Assembly: GCA_005792805.1 (NCBI GenBank)
Contig: SXQV01000016.1
Span: forward strand, 1-15,415
DNA: 15,415 bases
Direction: 5' to 3'
Source: Methylococcaceae bacterium
GTDB taxonomy: Bacteria; Pseudomonadota; Gammaproteobacteria; Methylococcales; Methylococcaceae
Under the pieces are notes generated by a model. The model saw only the letters and a program-made list of their open reading frames with translations, made no database searches and was not told where the DNA came from. The position numbers were made by a program, and so were the translations under genes. Numbering within the stretch: the stretch's first letter is position 1; the number at the start of each line of letters is the position of its first letter. Shown in pieces: positions 1 to 7,089 of this stretch.

Positions 1-313
1 ATGCACGCCATAGCGGGATAGGGAGAAGCCTTATGCCGCCCATTTCGCCCAGAATCAGCCAAATGAGACAGGTATGAACAACAAAATTCCAGATGAGGGT
101 CAGAGCCTGCTCATTCGGAGATGCGAACCCAAAAATTCAAACTTCGGTTCTGCGCTGTGAGCGTCTCTCTCTTCTCCCTATCCGACAGACTCCTAGATCA
201 GCGGCGACAGCAGAAGGCATGAAAAGTAGAAGTTCCACGCGCAAGCAGAAGGCCAGCGACCTAAAAAGGCCACTGGCAAGAGCCCTTCAGTGAAACTCAG
301 ACGAAGGGGCGGA
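1..313. other. Left-edge stretch without a convincing gene
   Basis: No reading frame here resembles a protein family I recognise. One plus-strand frame (93-293) would encode a basic, low-complexity 66-residue peptide with no Shine-Dalgarno sequence. A minus-strand frame stays open from 136 to the left edge and reads as a hydrophobic stretch (for example TLIWNFVVHTCLIWLILGE), so an unseen membrane-protein gene could end or decay here. That frame has an in-frame stop at 137-139 and no good start codon. No terminator, tRNA or repeat was found. Confidence 0.4.
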
Positions 314-559
314 CTAGTGATGGCTTGCCATGGGGGGCTCATCACCGGATTCAACGGTAGATTTAACCAACCCTGAGTAAATCGGACACCACTGCAACTT
401 CGCGGTCACCACTAAAGCAACACCTATCAGCAGTAAAGGGATATTGGCCAAAAAGACAGACACCAAGAGTAGGCCGATACCCACCCCATAACGAAGACGC
501 CGCTCCTTAGTGCCCACATTGAATTCGCGACTCATGGCTCGCTTTAGATCAAAGCTCAT
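314..559 (-). CDS. Small DUF2892 (YgaP-like) inner-membrane protein
   Basis: This 81-residue protein matches the pattern of the DUF2892/YgaP transmembrane family. It has a short N-terminal FNVGTKERRLRYGVG segment, a hydrophobic hairpin (about residues 24-38 and 41-55), then a Cys-Pro pair (C58-P59, WCPIYSGL) just after the second membrane segment. The tail is polar and His-terminated. In YgaP the domain anchors a rhodanese; here it stands alone, with no rhodanese, and its function is unknown. A strong AGGAGG (565-570) sits 5 bases before the ATG and supports this start. It is divergent from uvrD, and nothing ties the two functionally. Confidence 0.75.
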   Translation of the reverse strand: MSFDLKRAMSREFNVGTKERRLRYGVGIGLLLVSVFLANIPLLLIGVALVVTAKLQWCPIYSGLVKSTVESGDEPPMASHH

Positions 560-595
560 TCAAACCTCCTCGTGTTTACAAATTTCAGCCTCCGA

Positions 596-624
596 ATTGT
601 GCTGGCTTCGTGCCAACCACGCAA
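596..624 (-). promoter_or_regulatory. Weak candidate promoter of the DUF2892 gene
   Basis: On the minus strand TTGCGT (619-624) and CACAAT (596-601) are 17 bp apart, a sigma70-like arrangement with 3/6 and 4/6 matches. It lies upstream of the strong ribosome binding site of the DUF2892 gene. Chance occurrence cannot be excluded. Confidence 0.3.
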
Positions 625-647
625 GGCGGTTGCGAAAGAGATTCCGT

Positions 648-653
648 TAGAAT
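648..653 (+). promoter_or_regulatory. Candidate -10 hexamer placing +1 at the uvrD ATG
   Basis: TAGAAT matches the sigma70 -10 consensus at 5 of 6 positions and ends 6 bases before the uvrD ATG. Transcription starting 7 bases downstream would begin at the A of the ATG. No good -35 is visible at 15-18 bp spacing, so this stays tentative. Confidence 0.35.
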
Positions 654-659
654 AAGCAC

Positions 660-2828
660 ATGGATGTCACCCCCATCATCGACCCGCTGAATCCGGCACA
701 GCGCCTTGCCGTCTGCTCGCCCACACCAACGCTGTTGGTTCTCGCGGGCGCAGGCAGCGGAAAAACTCGCGTGCTGGTTCATAGGATTGCCTGGCTGATC
801 AAGGCCGAAGCCATTGCTCCTCAAAGAATCCTGGCGGTCACCTTCACCAACAAAGCGGCCAGCGAGATGCGGGCACGCATAGAGTCACTGCTCAACATTC
901 CCACTCGCGACCTTTGGGTCGGCACTTTTCACGGCCTCGCACACCGATTGCTGCGTCGCCACGCGGCTGACGCAAAACTACCTAATACCTTCCAGATTCT
1001 TGACTCGGACGATCAGTACCGCATCCTGAAACGACTGATCAAAGGCCTGCAACTTGACGAAAATCGCTGGCCAGCGCGCCAGGCACAGTGGTTTATCAAT
1101 GCACAAAAAGAAGAAGGCCGGCGCGCTCGAAACATGTCAGCCCCGCATGACCCTTTTGAACGACAGATGCTGCGAATTTACCAAGCCTATGAAGAACTCT
1201 GCGATCGTTCCGGGCTGGTGGACTTCGCCGAACTACTGCTTAGAGTCCATGAATTACTCCGTGATCACCCCGATTTATTGGCGTTTTATCAGAAGAAATT
1301 CGAACACATTCTGGTTGACGAATTTCAGGACACCAACCGGATCCAGTACGCATGGCTACGACTGCTATCCCAGGATCGCGAAAATCTTTTTGCCGTCGGC
1401 GACGATGACCAGTCAATCTATAGTTGGCGCGGTGCCATGGTGGAAAATCTTCAGCATTATCAGCACGACTATCCCAGCCATAACCTGATTCGCTTGGAGC
1501 AGAACTATCGCTCTACCGGTAATATTTTGGCGGCTGCGAATGCGCTAATCACCCACAACCAAAACCGTCTTGGCAAGGATCTCTGGACCGAACTCGGCAC
1601 AGGCGAAGCCATCTCGCTTTACAGCGCCTTCAACGAGCAAGATGAAGCCTACTTCGTGGTGAATCGACTGCAGGCCTGGTCACAAGGCGGCCACGCTCGG
1701 CGGGACGCCGCCATACTCTACCGCTCCAATGCTCAGTCCCGCCAATTTGAAGAGAAACTGGTAGCCATGGGTGTACCCTACCGAGTTTATGGCGGCCTGC
1801 GATTCTTCGAGCGCGCGGAAATTAAAGATGCCCTAGCTTATCTGCGTTTAATCGCCAATCCCCAGGACGACGCCTCACTGGAGCGCATCGTCAACACCCC
1901 AACAAGAGGCATCGGCGCCAAATCACTCGATATCATCCGAGACTTGGCACGGACAAAACGATTGTCGCTCTGGCAAGCCACAGAACAACTTTGCCTGGAT
2001 GAGGCAATCCCGACCCGAGTTCGTAAGCCTTTACTCCAATTCAAGACACTGATCGAACACCTGAATACGACAACCACCGGACTGGCGCTGTGGGAGAAAA
2101 CCAAAAAAATCCTGACAGACTCCGGACTCGTTGAGCATTATCGAAAAGAGCGAAGCGAACAGGCCGAGCAACGCATCGAAAACCTCGAAGAGCTGGTTAA
2201 TGCCGCACGACAGTTCGAGCATGAACCCACGCTTGACCCGGAATTGACTGTACTTGACCAATTTCTGGCACATGCCGTATTGGAGTCTGGCGAAAATCAA
2301 GCGAACTCGGATAGTGATTACGTGCAACTAATGACGCTCCATGCAGCGAAAGGGCTTGAGTTCGACTTGGTATTCCTCGTCGGGCTCGAAGACGGACTCT
2401 TCCCAAGCCTTCAATCCCTAGATGAGGCCGGTCGACTGGAGGAAGAAAGGCGCCTTTGCTATGTGGGTATCACTCGTGCGCGAAAAAAGTTATACCTGAC
2501 TTATGCCGAATCGAGGCGTCTTTACGGCAAAGAGACCCATCCTCGTCCGTCCCGCTTCATAAGGGAAATACCACCCGAGCACATTGAGGAAGTTCGCCTA
2601 AGAGGAGGAACCAGTCACACCGCTGCAATCAACACACCCTACCTACAGCGCCTCGCCGAAAAGCGACCTTTCCGTATTGGACAGAGAGTTGTTCATGGCA
2701 AATTTGGCGAAGGCGTTATCTTGCAGGCCGAAGGCGAAGGCAACCAGGCTCGCATACAGGTCAATTTTGAGAATGCCGGCGCAAAATGGCTGATGCTGGC
2801 GTACGCCAATCTGGAATATCACACCTGA
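660..2828 (+). CDS. uvrD: DNA helicase II (UvrD), superfamily 1A 3'-5' helicase
   Basis: UvrD unwinds DNA 3'-5' with ATP during nucleotide-excision and mismatch repair, displacing the incised strand and UvrC. The 722-residue length matches the family (about 720). All SF1A motifs are present: Q motif LNPAQRLAV (10-18), Walker A AGAGSGKT (K35), motif Ia VTFTNKAASEM (60-70), motif II VDEFQD (D220, E221), motif III GDDDQSIYSWRGA, motif IV LEQNYRS, motif V MTLHAAKGLEFD and motif VI CYVGITRA (R606). A Tudor-like C-terminal module (FRIGQRVVHGKFGEG and following) is retained; in the family it contacts RNA polymerase. UvrD is preferred over Rep because of this C-terminal region and the length. No clear Shine-Dalgarno precedes the ATG, and a TAGAAT lies 6 bases upstream, which hints at a leaderless transcript. 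The HAD gene follows after 11 bp. Confidence 0.96.
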   Translation: MDVTPIIDPLNPAQRLAVCSPTPTLLVLAGAGSGKTRVLVHRIAWLIKAEAIAPQRILAVTFTNKAASEMRARIESLLNIPTRDLWVGTFHGLAHRLLRRHAADAKLPNTFQILDSDDQYRILKRLIKGLQLDENRWPARQAQWFINAQKEEGRRARNMSAPHDPFERQMLRIYQAYEELCDRSGLVDFAELLLRVHELLRDHPDLLAFYQKKFEHILVDEFQDTNRIQYAWLRLLSQDRENLFAVGDDDQSIYSWRGAMVENLQHYQHDYPSHNLIRLEQNYRSTGNILAAANALITHNQNRLGKDLWTELGTGEAISLYSAFNEQDEAYFVVNRLQAWSQGGHARRDAAILYRSNAQSRQFEEKLVAMGVPYRVYGGLRFFERAEIKDALAYLRLIANPQDDASLERIVNTPTRGIGAKSLDIIRDLARTKRLSLWQATEQLCLDEAIPTRVRKPLLQFKTLIEHLNTTTTGLALWEKTKKILTDSGLVEHYRKERSEQAEQRIENLEELVNAARQFEHEPTLDPELTVLDQFLAHAVLESGENQANSDSDYVQLMTLHAAKGLEFDLVFLVGLEDGLFPSLQSLDEAGRLEEERRLCYVGITRARKKLYLTYAESRRLYGKETHPRPSRFIREIPPEHIEEVRLRGGTSHTAAINTPYLQRLAEKRPFRIGQRVVHGKFGEGVILQAEGEGNQARIQVNFENAGAKWLMLAYANLEYHT

Positions 2829-2839
2829 CCGTTGCGCCC

Positions 2840-3475
2840 ATGCATTTTGACGCCATCATCTTCGATTGTGACGGAACTTTGGTAGACAGCGAAAGGGTCG
2901 GAAACGCCGTCATCGTCAAATGTGCTGAGGAGTTGGGGCTCACTCTCACCCTTGAGGAAGCGCTTGAGCATTTCGCGGGCCGAAAAATGGCCGATACCAT
3001 GGGATTAATAGCACAATGGCTCGGCAAACCCGTACCCGACTGGTTTCTTCCCACCATCAGAAAACGAATGGTCGACGCCTTTGAGGAACGGCTTGAGGCC
3101 ATGGACGGCGTCCATAGCTTGCTTCAAAAATTGTCCACGCCGGTTTGTGTCGCGTCCAATGGCCCTCAGGACAAAATGCAGGTGAGCCTCCGGGTCACAG
3201 GTCTCTTGCCATATTTTGGTAACCGGATATTCAGCGCTTATGACTGCGGAAGCTGGAAACCTGACCCCGGCCTTTTCCTTTACGCCGCCGACGCCATGGG
3301 GGTAGATCCCAAATCCTGTGCCGTCGTGGAAGACAGCCCACTGGGCATTCAAGCCGCGCTTTCAGCCGGAATGGTCCCTTTCGGATATGCTCCCACCGGG
3401 GACGGCGCTACCCTCGCCATTGGCGAAACGAAGATTTTCACCCATATGCGCTCTCTGGAGGCATTGCTCCGATAG
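2840..3475 (+). CDS. HAD-superfamily sugar-phosphate phosphatase (beta-PGM/YieH-like)
   Basis: This 211-residue protein has the four HAD motifs. Motif I is FDCDGTLVDSE (nucleophile D9, acid/base D11). Motif II is the Ser of VASNG. Motif III is the Lys of GSWKPDPGLF. Motif IV is VVEDSPLGIQAA. The helical cap between motifs I and II is of the beta-phosphoglucomutase/phosphatase type. YieH (6-phosphogluconate phosphatase) and GPH/Gph-like enzymes are the nearest styles, but the substrate cannot be read from sequence. An in-frame ATG at 2786 would overlap uvrD. I chose 2840 because the family normally begins two or three residues before motif I. The start has no strong ribosome binding site, so translation may be coupled to the uvrD stop at 2826-2828. 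It is probably cotranscribed with uvrD, with no evident functional link. Confidence 0.88.
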   Translation: MHFDAIIFDCDGTLVDSERVGNAVIVKCAEELGLTLTLEEALEHFAGRKMADTMGLIAQWLGKPVPDWFLPTIRKRMVDAFEERLEAMDGVHSLLQKLSTPVCVASNGPQDKMQVSLRVTGLLPYFGNRIFSAYDCGSWKPDPGLFLYAADAMGVDPKSCAVVEDSPLGIQAALSAGMVPFGYAPTGDGATLAIGETKIFTHMRSLEALLR

Positions 3476-3572
3476 AAAACCATACACGCGTGCCGAGCCT
3501 AACCACTGAATGAGGTGTAGGATGATCACCGGCAGATCGGCTCAACAAAGCAAGCGACCACTCGGGCACATA

Positions 3573-3601
3573 TTCCATTTGCTACATCCCCACCTTATAC
3601 T
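3573..3601 (+). promoter_or_regulatory. Candidate sigma70 promoter for the TGVxKY-repeat gene
   Basis: TTCCAT (3573-3578) and TATACT (3596-3601) are separated by 17 bp. The -10 matches 5 of 6 consensus positions and the -35 matches 3. The predicted start near 3608 would leave a 5' leader of about 68 bases. That leader contains GCCC-TATCG-GGGC (3627-3639), a small hairpin. Confidence 0.45.
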
Positions 3602-3675
3602 AGCGGAAGGTGAAAACCCGCTCCCAGCCCTATCGGGGCCATAACCACTAAAACTAACATTCAGAGGGGAATGAC

Positions 3676-4329
3676 GTGAAAGTCCATAATCTGACGAAAA
3701 GTGTACTCGTAGCCTTGATGGTCGCTAGTCCGCTGGTTGGCGCCGAGACTCAGTATCCAGCCGCCGACTTCCAGCCAGAGATCATCAAGCAGGATGCCGA
3801 ATTGATCTCCAAGCACGCCGAGGCCAGTAAATTAGCGCCTGCGAGTGAAGCAACCAAATCAGCACCGAAGAGTGAAACAAAATCTGGGGTGGTTGCCTCC
3901 TCTAAAAAGCCCGAAGAAGACTCTAACCTTCCCTTAATTCTCGCTGCTGCCGGTGCTGCCGCCTTAGCCTTCTGGTTTCTCCGGAAAGGGAAGAGTTCGA
4001 CCACTGCTGAAGTCTCCGCATCAACCCACGCGCCTGCCGGTGCCACCGGTGTGGCCAGATACATCAGTAATCAGAGCGGAGCCGTCGGAAGCGATGCGAC
4101 TGGGGTAGCACGTTATGTGGCCTCAAGAGCTGAATCCGCCCCCGCAAAATCCCAAACTGGGGTAGCCAAGTACGTCCTATCCCTCACCGCAACCGAGGGC
4201 ACCTCCAGCCCCAGCGCGAAACAGAAAACCGGCGTAGAGAAATATGTTGCGGCGCTACCAGAAGCCGTGAAACCGGCAGGCGAAACTGGCGTATCCAAGT
4301 ACCTGAAAAATCAGGGGATTGCTGCCTGA
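3676..4329 (+). CDS. Unrecognised bitopic membrane protein with five TGVxKY repeats in its C-terminal tail
   Basis: I do not recognise this 217-residue protein as a named family. A signal-peptide-like N-terminus (residues 1-23, possible cleavage after VGA) precedes a polar Ala/Ser/Lys-rich linker. A hydrophobic segment (about 85-102) is followed at once by RKGK, so the positive-inside rule puts the C-terminus in the cytoplasm. The tail is low in complexity and probably disordered. It carries five copies of a motif: TGVARYI (124), TGVARYV (142), TGVAKYV (161), TGVEKYV (185) and TGVSKYL (204), with 18-24 residue spacing. The consensus is T-G-V-x-(K/R)-Y-(V/I/L). The codons differ between copies, so the repeats are kept at protein level. 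GAGGGG lies just before the start, and a separate hps promoter follows. An inferred role is a multivalent docking tail for a cytoplasmic partner. Catalytic function is unlikely. Confidence 0.85.
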   Translation: MKVHNLTKSVLVALMVASPLVGAETQYPAADFQPEIIKQDAELISKHAEASKLAPASEATKSAPKSETKSGVVASSKKPEEDSNLPLILAAAGAAALAFWFLRKGKSSTTAEVSASTHAPAGATGVARYISNQSGAVGSDATGVARYVASRAESAPAKSQTGVAKYVLSLTATEGTSSPSAKQKTGVEKYVAALPEAVKPAGETGVSKYLKNQGIAA

Positions 4330-4380
4330 GACAACGCTGACACGGTAACCCTGACAGCAAAAGAACTTTCATTGGTAACA

Positions 4381-4414
4381 GGCCAGCGCCAGCATGGGAC
4401 TGGCCCGTCACTTT
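4381..4414 (+). terminator. Weak candidate terminator after the TGVxKY-repeat gene
   Basis: GGCCAG (4381-4386) and CTGGCC (4400-4405) form a 6-bp stem with a 13-base loop. It is followed within a few bases by only four T (4411-4414). The stem is short and the T tract poor, so some read-through into hps is possible. Confidence 0.3.
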
Positions 4415-4435
4415 TGAATCGACCAAAAACGTGTG

Positions 4436-4464
4436 TTGACATCTTTCGGCCTTGTGCCTTAAAT
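4436..4464 (+). promoter_or_regulatory. Sigma70-type promoter of hps-phi
   Basis: A perfect TTGACA (4436-4441), an exact 17-bp spacer and TTAAAT (4459-4464, 4/6 match) make this the best promoter in the window. This suits a highly expressed formaldehyde-fixing operon. The predicted start is near 4471, about 67 bases before the hps ATG. Confidence 0.75.
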
Positions 4465-4474
4465 TCGGGAACAG

Positions 4475-4491
4475 TGCATTTCGGAAATGCA
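4475..4491 (+). promoter_or_regulatory. Palindrome at the predicted 5' end of the hps mRNA
   Basis: TGCATTT-CGG-AAATGCA is a perfect 7-bp inverted repeat with a 3-base spacer. It begins within a few bases of the predicted +1. It could be an operator at the transcription start, or a 5'-terminal stem-loop that protects the mRNA from decay. It is not a terminator, because no T tract follows. Confidence 0.55.
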
Positions 4492-4537
4492 TCGCACGCG
4501 AGCTATTAACCAACCATAAAACAATCGGAGAGATAAC

Positions 4538-5179
4538 ATGGCAAGACCATTAATTCAGTTGGCTCTGGACTCCTTAGACAACGCCACCACTTTCAAGCTC
4601 GCTACCTTAGCGGCACCCTACGTAGACATTCTGGAAATCGGTACGCCAAACATCAAGGCGAACGGCCTTCCTCTGGTACGGGAATTGAAAAAGAAATTCC
4701 CGAACAAGCTGTTATTGGTTGACCTGAAGACGATGGATGCGGGTGAGTACGAAGCGTCCCCCTTCTTCGAAGCTGGCGGTGATATCGTTACCGTACTAGG
4801 CGTATCCGGTCTTCCCACCATTGCTGGCGTCATCAAGGCAGCAAATAAGTACAACGCGGAAGTTCAGGTTGACCTGATCAACGTTCCCGACAAAGCCGCA
4901 TGCGCTCGCGCAGCGGCTCAAGCAGGCGCACAGATCATCGGTGTCCACACCGGTCTTGACGCTCAGGCTGCTGGACAAACTCCGTTTACAGACCTCCAGC
5001 TCGTTGCCAGGTTAGGCTTGCCGGTTCGTATCTCTGTGGCCGGTGGCATCAAGCAGTCGACTGCACAGCAAGTTGCTCGCTCGGGCGCCGGTATTGTTGT
5101 TGTGGGCGCGGCTATCTACGGCGCACCTTCACCCGCTGATTCTGCCCGCGAAATCCGCGAGCTGATTGAGGCAGCATAA
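4538..5179 (+). CDS. hps: 3-hexulose-6-phosphate synthase
   Basis: Hps (also hxlA/rmpA) condenses formaldehyde with D-ribulose 5-phosphate to D-arabino-3-hexulose 6-phosphate, the fixation step of the RuMP cycle in the cytoplasm. The 213-residue protein is a single beta/alpha barrel of the orotidine-phosphate-decarboxylase superfamily. The signature DLKTMDAGEYE carries the D62-x-K64-x-x-D67 catalytic/metal triad. Other typical segments are EIGTPNIKA near residue 33, TVLGVSG, QVDLINV, GVHTGLD and the phosphate-binding SVAGGIK and IVVVGAAI near the C-terminus. GGAGAG (4527-4532) precedes the ATG at good spacing. phi starts 1 bp after the stop. The family resemblance is strong throughout, so confusion with KGPDC (UlaD) is unlikely, especially with phi next to it. 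Confidence 0.97.
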   Translation: MARPLIQLALDSLDNATTFKLATLAAPYVDILEIGTPNIKANGLPLVRELKKKFPNKLLLVDLKTMDAGEYEASPFFEAGGDIVTVLGVSGLPTIAGVIKAANKYNAEVQVDLINVPDKAACARAAAQAGAQIIGVHTGLDAQAAGQTPFTDLQLVARLGLPVRISVAGGIKQSTAQQVARSGAGIVVVGAAIYGAPSPADSAREIRELIEAA

Positions 5180-5180
5180 G

Positions 5181-5717
5181 ATGGCGCATCGTCGACTCAT
5201 CATAGACAAAATCACGGGCATCCTTGATGCCACGGACAATGCCTATGATAAGAAGTTGACCACCATGGTAGATAAGGCGTCCCGCATATTCATTGCGGGC
5301 GCAGGCCGCTCAGCCCTCGTTGCAAGATTTTTTGCCATGAGGCTGATGCATGGTGGTTACGATGTTTTTGTTGTGGGCGAAATTGTCACGCCCAGCCTGA
5401 AGAAGGGAGACCTTCTTATTGTGATCTCTGGATCTGGTGAAACCGAAACCATGATCGCTTTCGCTAAACGGGCAAAGGAGCTTGGAGCAGAGATCGCACT
5501 GATTTCGTCCAGAACGAGCTCCACCCTGGCGGATATGTCAAATTCTGTGATTCCGATTGGGAATCCAGACATGTACGGAAAGGTTGTGGGTATGCCCATG
5601 GGGACTGTATTCGAGTTGTCCACATTGGTCTTCCTCGAAGCGACCATTTCTCATATCATTCATGAGAAGGGCATAGCAGAGGAAGAAATGCGCGCACGGC
5701 ACGCGAATCTCGAATAA
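5181..5717 (+). CDS. phi: 6-phospho-3-hexuloisomerase
   Basis: Phi (also hxlB/rmpB) isomerises 3-hexulose 6-phosphate to fructose 6-phosphate, the second RuMP step. The 178-residue protein is one SIS domain: FIAGAGRSA (37-45) and VISGSGETE (81-89) are the sugar-phosphate-binding loops, and the GTVFELSTLVFLEA helix carries conserved acidic residues E145 and E153. I chose the ATG at 5181 over an in-frame ATG at 5166 inside hps. It gives the usual family N-terminus, and GAGG (5168-5171) lies at a usable distance from it. With a 1-bp gap to hps, translation is probably coupled. Confidence 0.95.
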   Translation: MAHRRLIIDKITGILDATDNAYDKKLTTMVDKASRIFIAGAGRSALVARFFAMRLMHGGYDVFVVGEIVTPSLKKGDLLIVISGSGETETMIAFAKRAKELGAEIALISSRTSSTLADMSNSVIPIGNPDMYGKVVGMPMGTVFELSTLVFLEATISHIIHEKGIAEEEMRARHANLE

Positions 5718-5740
5718 TCAGCAGGTGCCCTGCACTTAAT

Positions 5741-5773
5741 AAAACCGGCCGCTAATTGCAGCCGGTTTTTTTT
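5741..5773 (+). terminator. Intrinsic terminator of hps-phi
   Basis: AAAACCGGC (5741-5749) pairs perfectly with GCCGGTTTT (5761-5769) across an 11-base loop, and the T run continues to 5773. It lies 23 bases after the phi stop. The 175 bases between this and the next terminator hold no supported gene. Confidence 0.9.
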
Positions 5774-5948
5774 CGCCTAGAGAAGTCCTTGGTAACACTG
5801 CAAACGTGTGCAGATGTCTCTCTTCGTGCTGCAACGGGGGAAAACCAGCCACCCACTACCGCCCTTTCAGCAGGAAGAGGATGCCCCGTTCTCAAACACC
5901 AACAAATTGTGCCCACGGAGGATTAGGTAATTGATAATTTTCGAGCAT

Positions 5949-5985
5949 AAAAAAAGGGTGGGTACATCAGCACCCACCCTTTTTT
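5949..5985. terminator. Bidirectional intrinsic terminator, mainly for tkt-fba
   Basis: GGGTGGGT (5956-5963) pairs with ACCCACCC (5972-5979) across an 8-base loop. A runs on the left and T runs on the right (5980-5985) flank the stem, so both strands read as hairpin plus U tract. It lies 24 bases beyond the fba stop on the minus strand, and it also backs up the hps-phi terminator. Confidence 0.92.
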
Positions 5986-6009
5986 CAGATTTTCAGCTTG
6001 GTATTTCGA

Positions 6010-7035
6010 TTATTTAATGACCGGATCCAGCTTGCCACCCGCATAAAGGTCTGTCATTTGAGCCAGACTAAGCGGCTTTATTTTTGCTGCATTGCCTGCG
6101 GTTCCGAAAGCCTCGTAACGGTCCTTACAGATCTGCTTCATGCCTTGAGTAGCGGCGGCTAAGAACTTGCGCGGGTCGAATTCTTTTTTGTTCTCCGCAA
6201 AGAACTTGCGCATCGCGCCAGTAGAAGCCATGCGCAGGTCGGTGTCGATATTAACCTTGCGAACACCATGCTTAATGCCTTCGACAATTTCCTCTACCGG
6301 AACGCCGTAGGTTTCACCCATATCACCGCCATACTCATTGATGATCTTGAGCCAGTCCTGAGGAACCGAAGAGGAGCCATGCATCACGAGATGGGTGCTC
6401 GGGATTCGAGCATGGATTGCTTTCACCCGATCAATGGCCAGGATGTCACCCGTTGGGGGACGAGTAAACTTATAAGCGCCGTGGGATGTACCGATAGCGA
6501 TTGCCAGTGCATCCACCTTGGTCTTCTTGACGAAATCAGCAGCCTCTTCCGGGTCGGTCAATAGCTGAGAATGGTCACCACTCCCTTCAAGGGAGCCCAA
6601 ACAACCCAACTCACCTTCCACGGAAACACCACAGGCATGAGCCAGCTCCGCTACCCTACCGGTGACTTCAACGTTGTATTCGTACGTTGACGGGGTTTTT
6701 GCATCCTCCTTCAGTGAACCGTCCATCATAACGGAGCTGAAGCCGCTCTGGATGGAGCGGAAACACACCGCCGGTGATGCACCGTGGTCCTGATGAACAC
6801 AGATCGGGATTTCCGGATACATTTCAAGCGCCGCATACATCAGATGACGAAGGAAGGGTTCCCCGGCATATTTACGTGCGCCCGCCGAGATCTGCACGAT
6901 CACAGGACTATCGGTTTCCTTGGCGGCCTCAAGAATCGCCTGAATCTGTTCCAGGTTATTCACATTGAATGAAGGTACGCCGTAATTATTTTCAGCAGCA
7001 TGATCAAGCAGCTGCCTCAGAGAGATTAGCGCCAT
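6010..7035 (-). CDS. fba: Fructose-bisphosphate aldolase, class II (Calvin-cycle subtype)
   Basis: This aldolase reversibly splits fructose 1,6-bisphosphate (and often sedoheptulose 1,7-bisphosphate) into dihydroxyacetone phosphate and an aldose phosphate. In the RuMP cycle it serves cleavage and regeneration. The 341-residue protein is a class II zinc-dependent barrel. D83 and zinc ligand H84 are in HQDHG, the GELG glutamate is at 142, and the further histidines are H185 (GTSHGAYK) and H219 (VMHGSSS). NIDTD (262-266) binds phosphate. Length and style fit the Calvin-cycle subtype found with CbbR-type regulators rather than E. coli FbaA. GAGGAA (7042-7047) precedes the ATG. It is the second gene after tkt (71-bp gap with a hairpin) and ends at a strong terminator. 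Confidence 0.96.
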   Translation of the reverse strand: MALISLRQLLDHAAENNYGVPSFNVNNLEQIQAILEAAKETDSPVIVQISAGARKYAGEPFLRHLMYAALEMYPEIPICVHQDHGASPAVCFRSIQSGFSSVMMDGSLKEDAKTPSTYEYNVEVTGRVAELAHACGVSVEGELGCLGSLEGSGDHSQLLTDPEEAADFVKKTKVDALAIAIGTSHGAYKFTRPPTGDILAIDRVKAIHARIPSTHLVMHGSSSVPQDWLKIINEYGGDMGETYGVPVEEIVEGIKHGVRKVNIDTDLRMASTGAMRKFFAENKKEFDPRKFLAAATQGMKQICKDRYEAFGTAGNAAKIKPLSLAQMTDLYAGGKLDPVIK

Positions 7036-7067
7036 CGTATATTCCTCTATGATTGATTCACCGAGCT

Positions 7068-7089
7068 GCGGCCCCCCAAGAAGGGCCGC
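7068..7089 (-). promoter_or_regulatory. GC-rich hairpin between tkt and fba
   Basis: GCGGCCC (7068-7074) and GGGCCGC (7083-7089) form a perfect 7-bp stem with an 8-base loop in the tkt-fba spacer. No U tract follows on the minus strand. This makes it an RNA-stability, processing or partial-attenuation element rather than a full terminator. Confidence 0.5.

Noticed and set aside
1..136. Hydrophobic minus-strand open frame running off the left edge
   Set aside because: There is an in-frame stop just upstream and no good start codon. About 45 codons are too few to call, although the hydrophobic run is suggestive.
93..293. A 66-codon basic ORF near the left edge
   Set aside because: No ribosome binding site, low-complexity Ser/Arg/Lys composition and no family resemblance. 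It is probably non-coding or decayed sequence.
4475..4491. The hps palindrome as an intrinsic terminator or riboswitch
   Set aside because: No T tract follows and the leader is too short for a known riboswitch fold. It is kept only as an operator or 5' stem-loop candidate.
5814..5936. Small plus-strand frame between the two terminators
   Set aside because: About 40 codons with no ribosome binding site or visible promoter, in sequence isolated between terminators.
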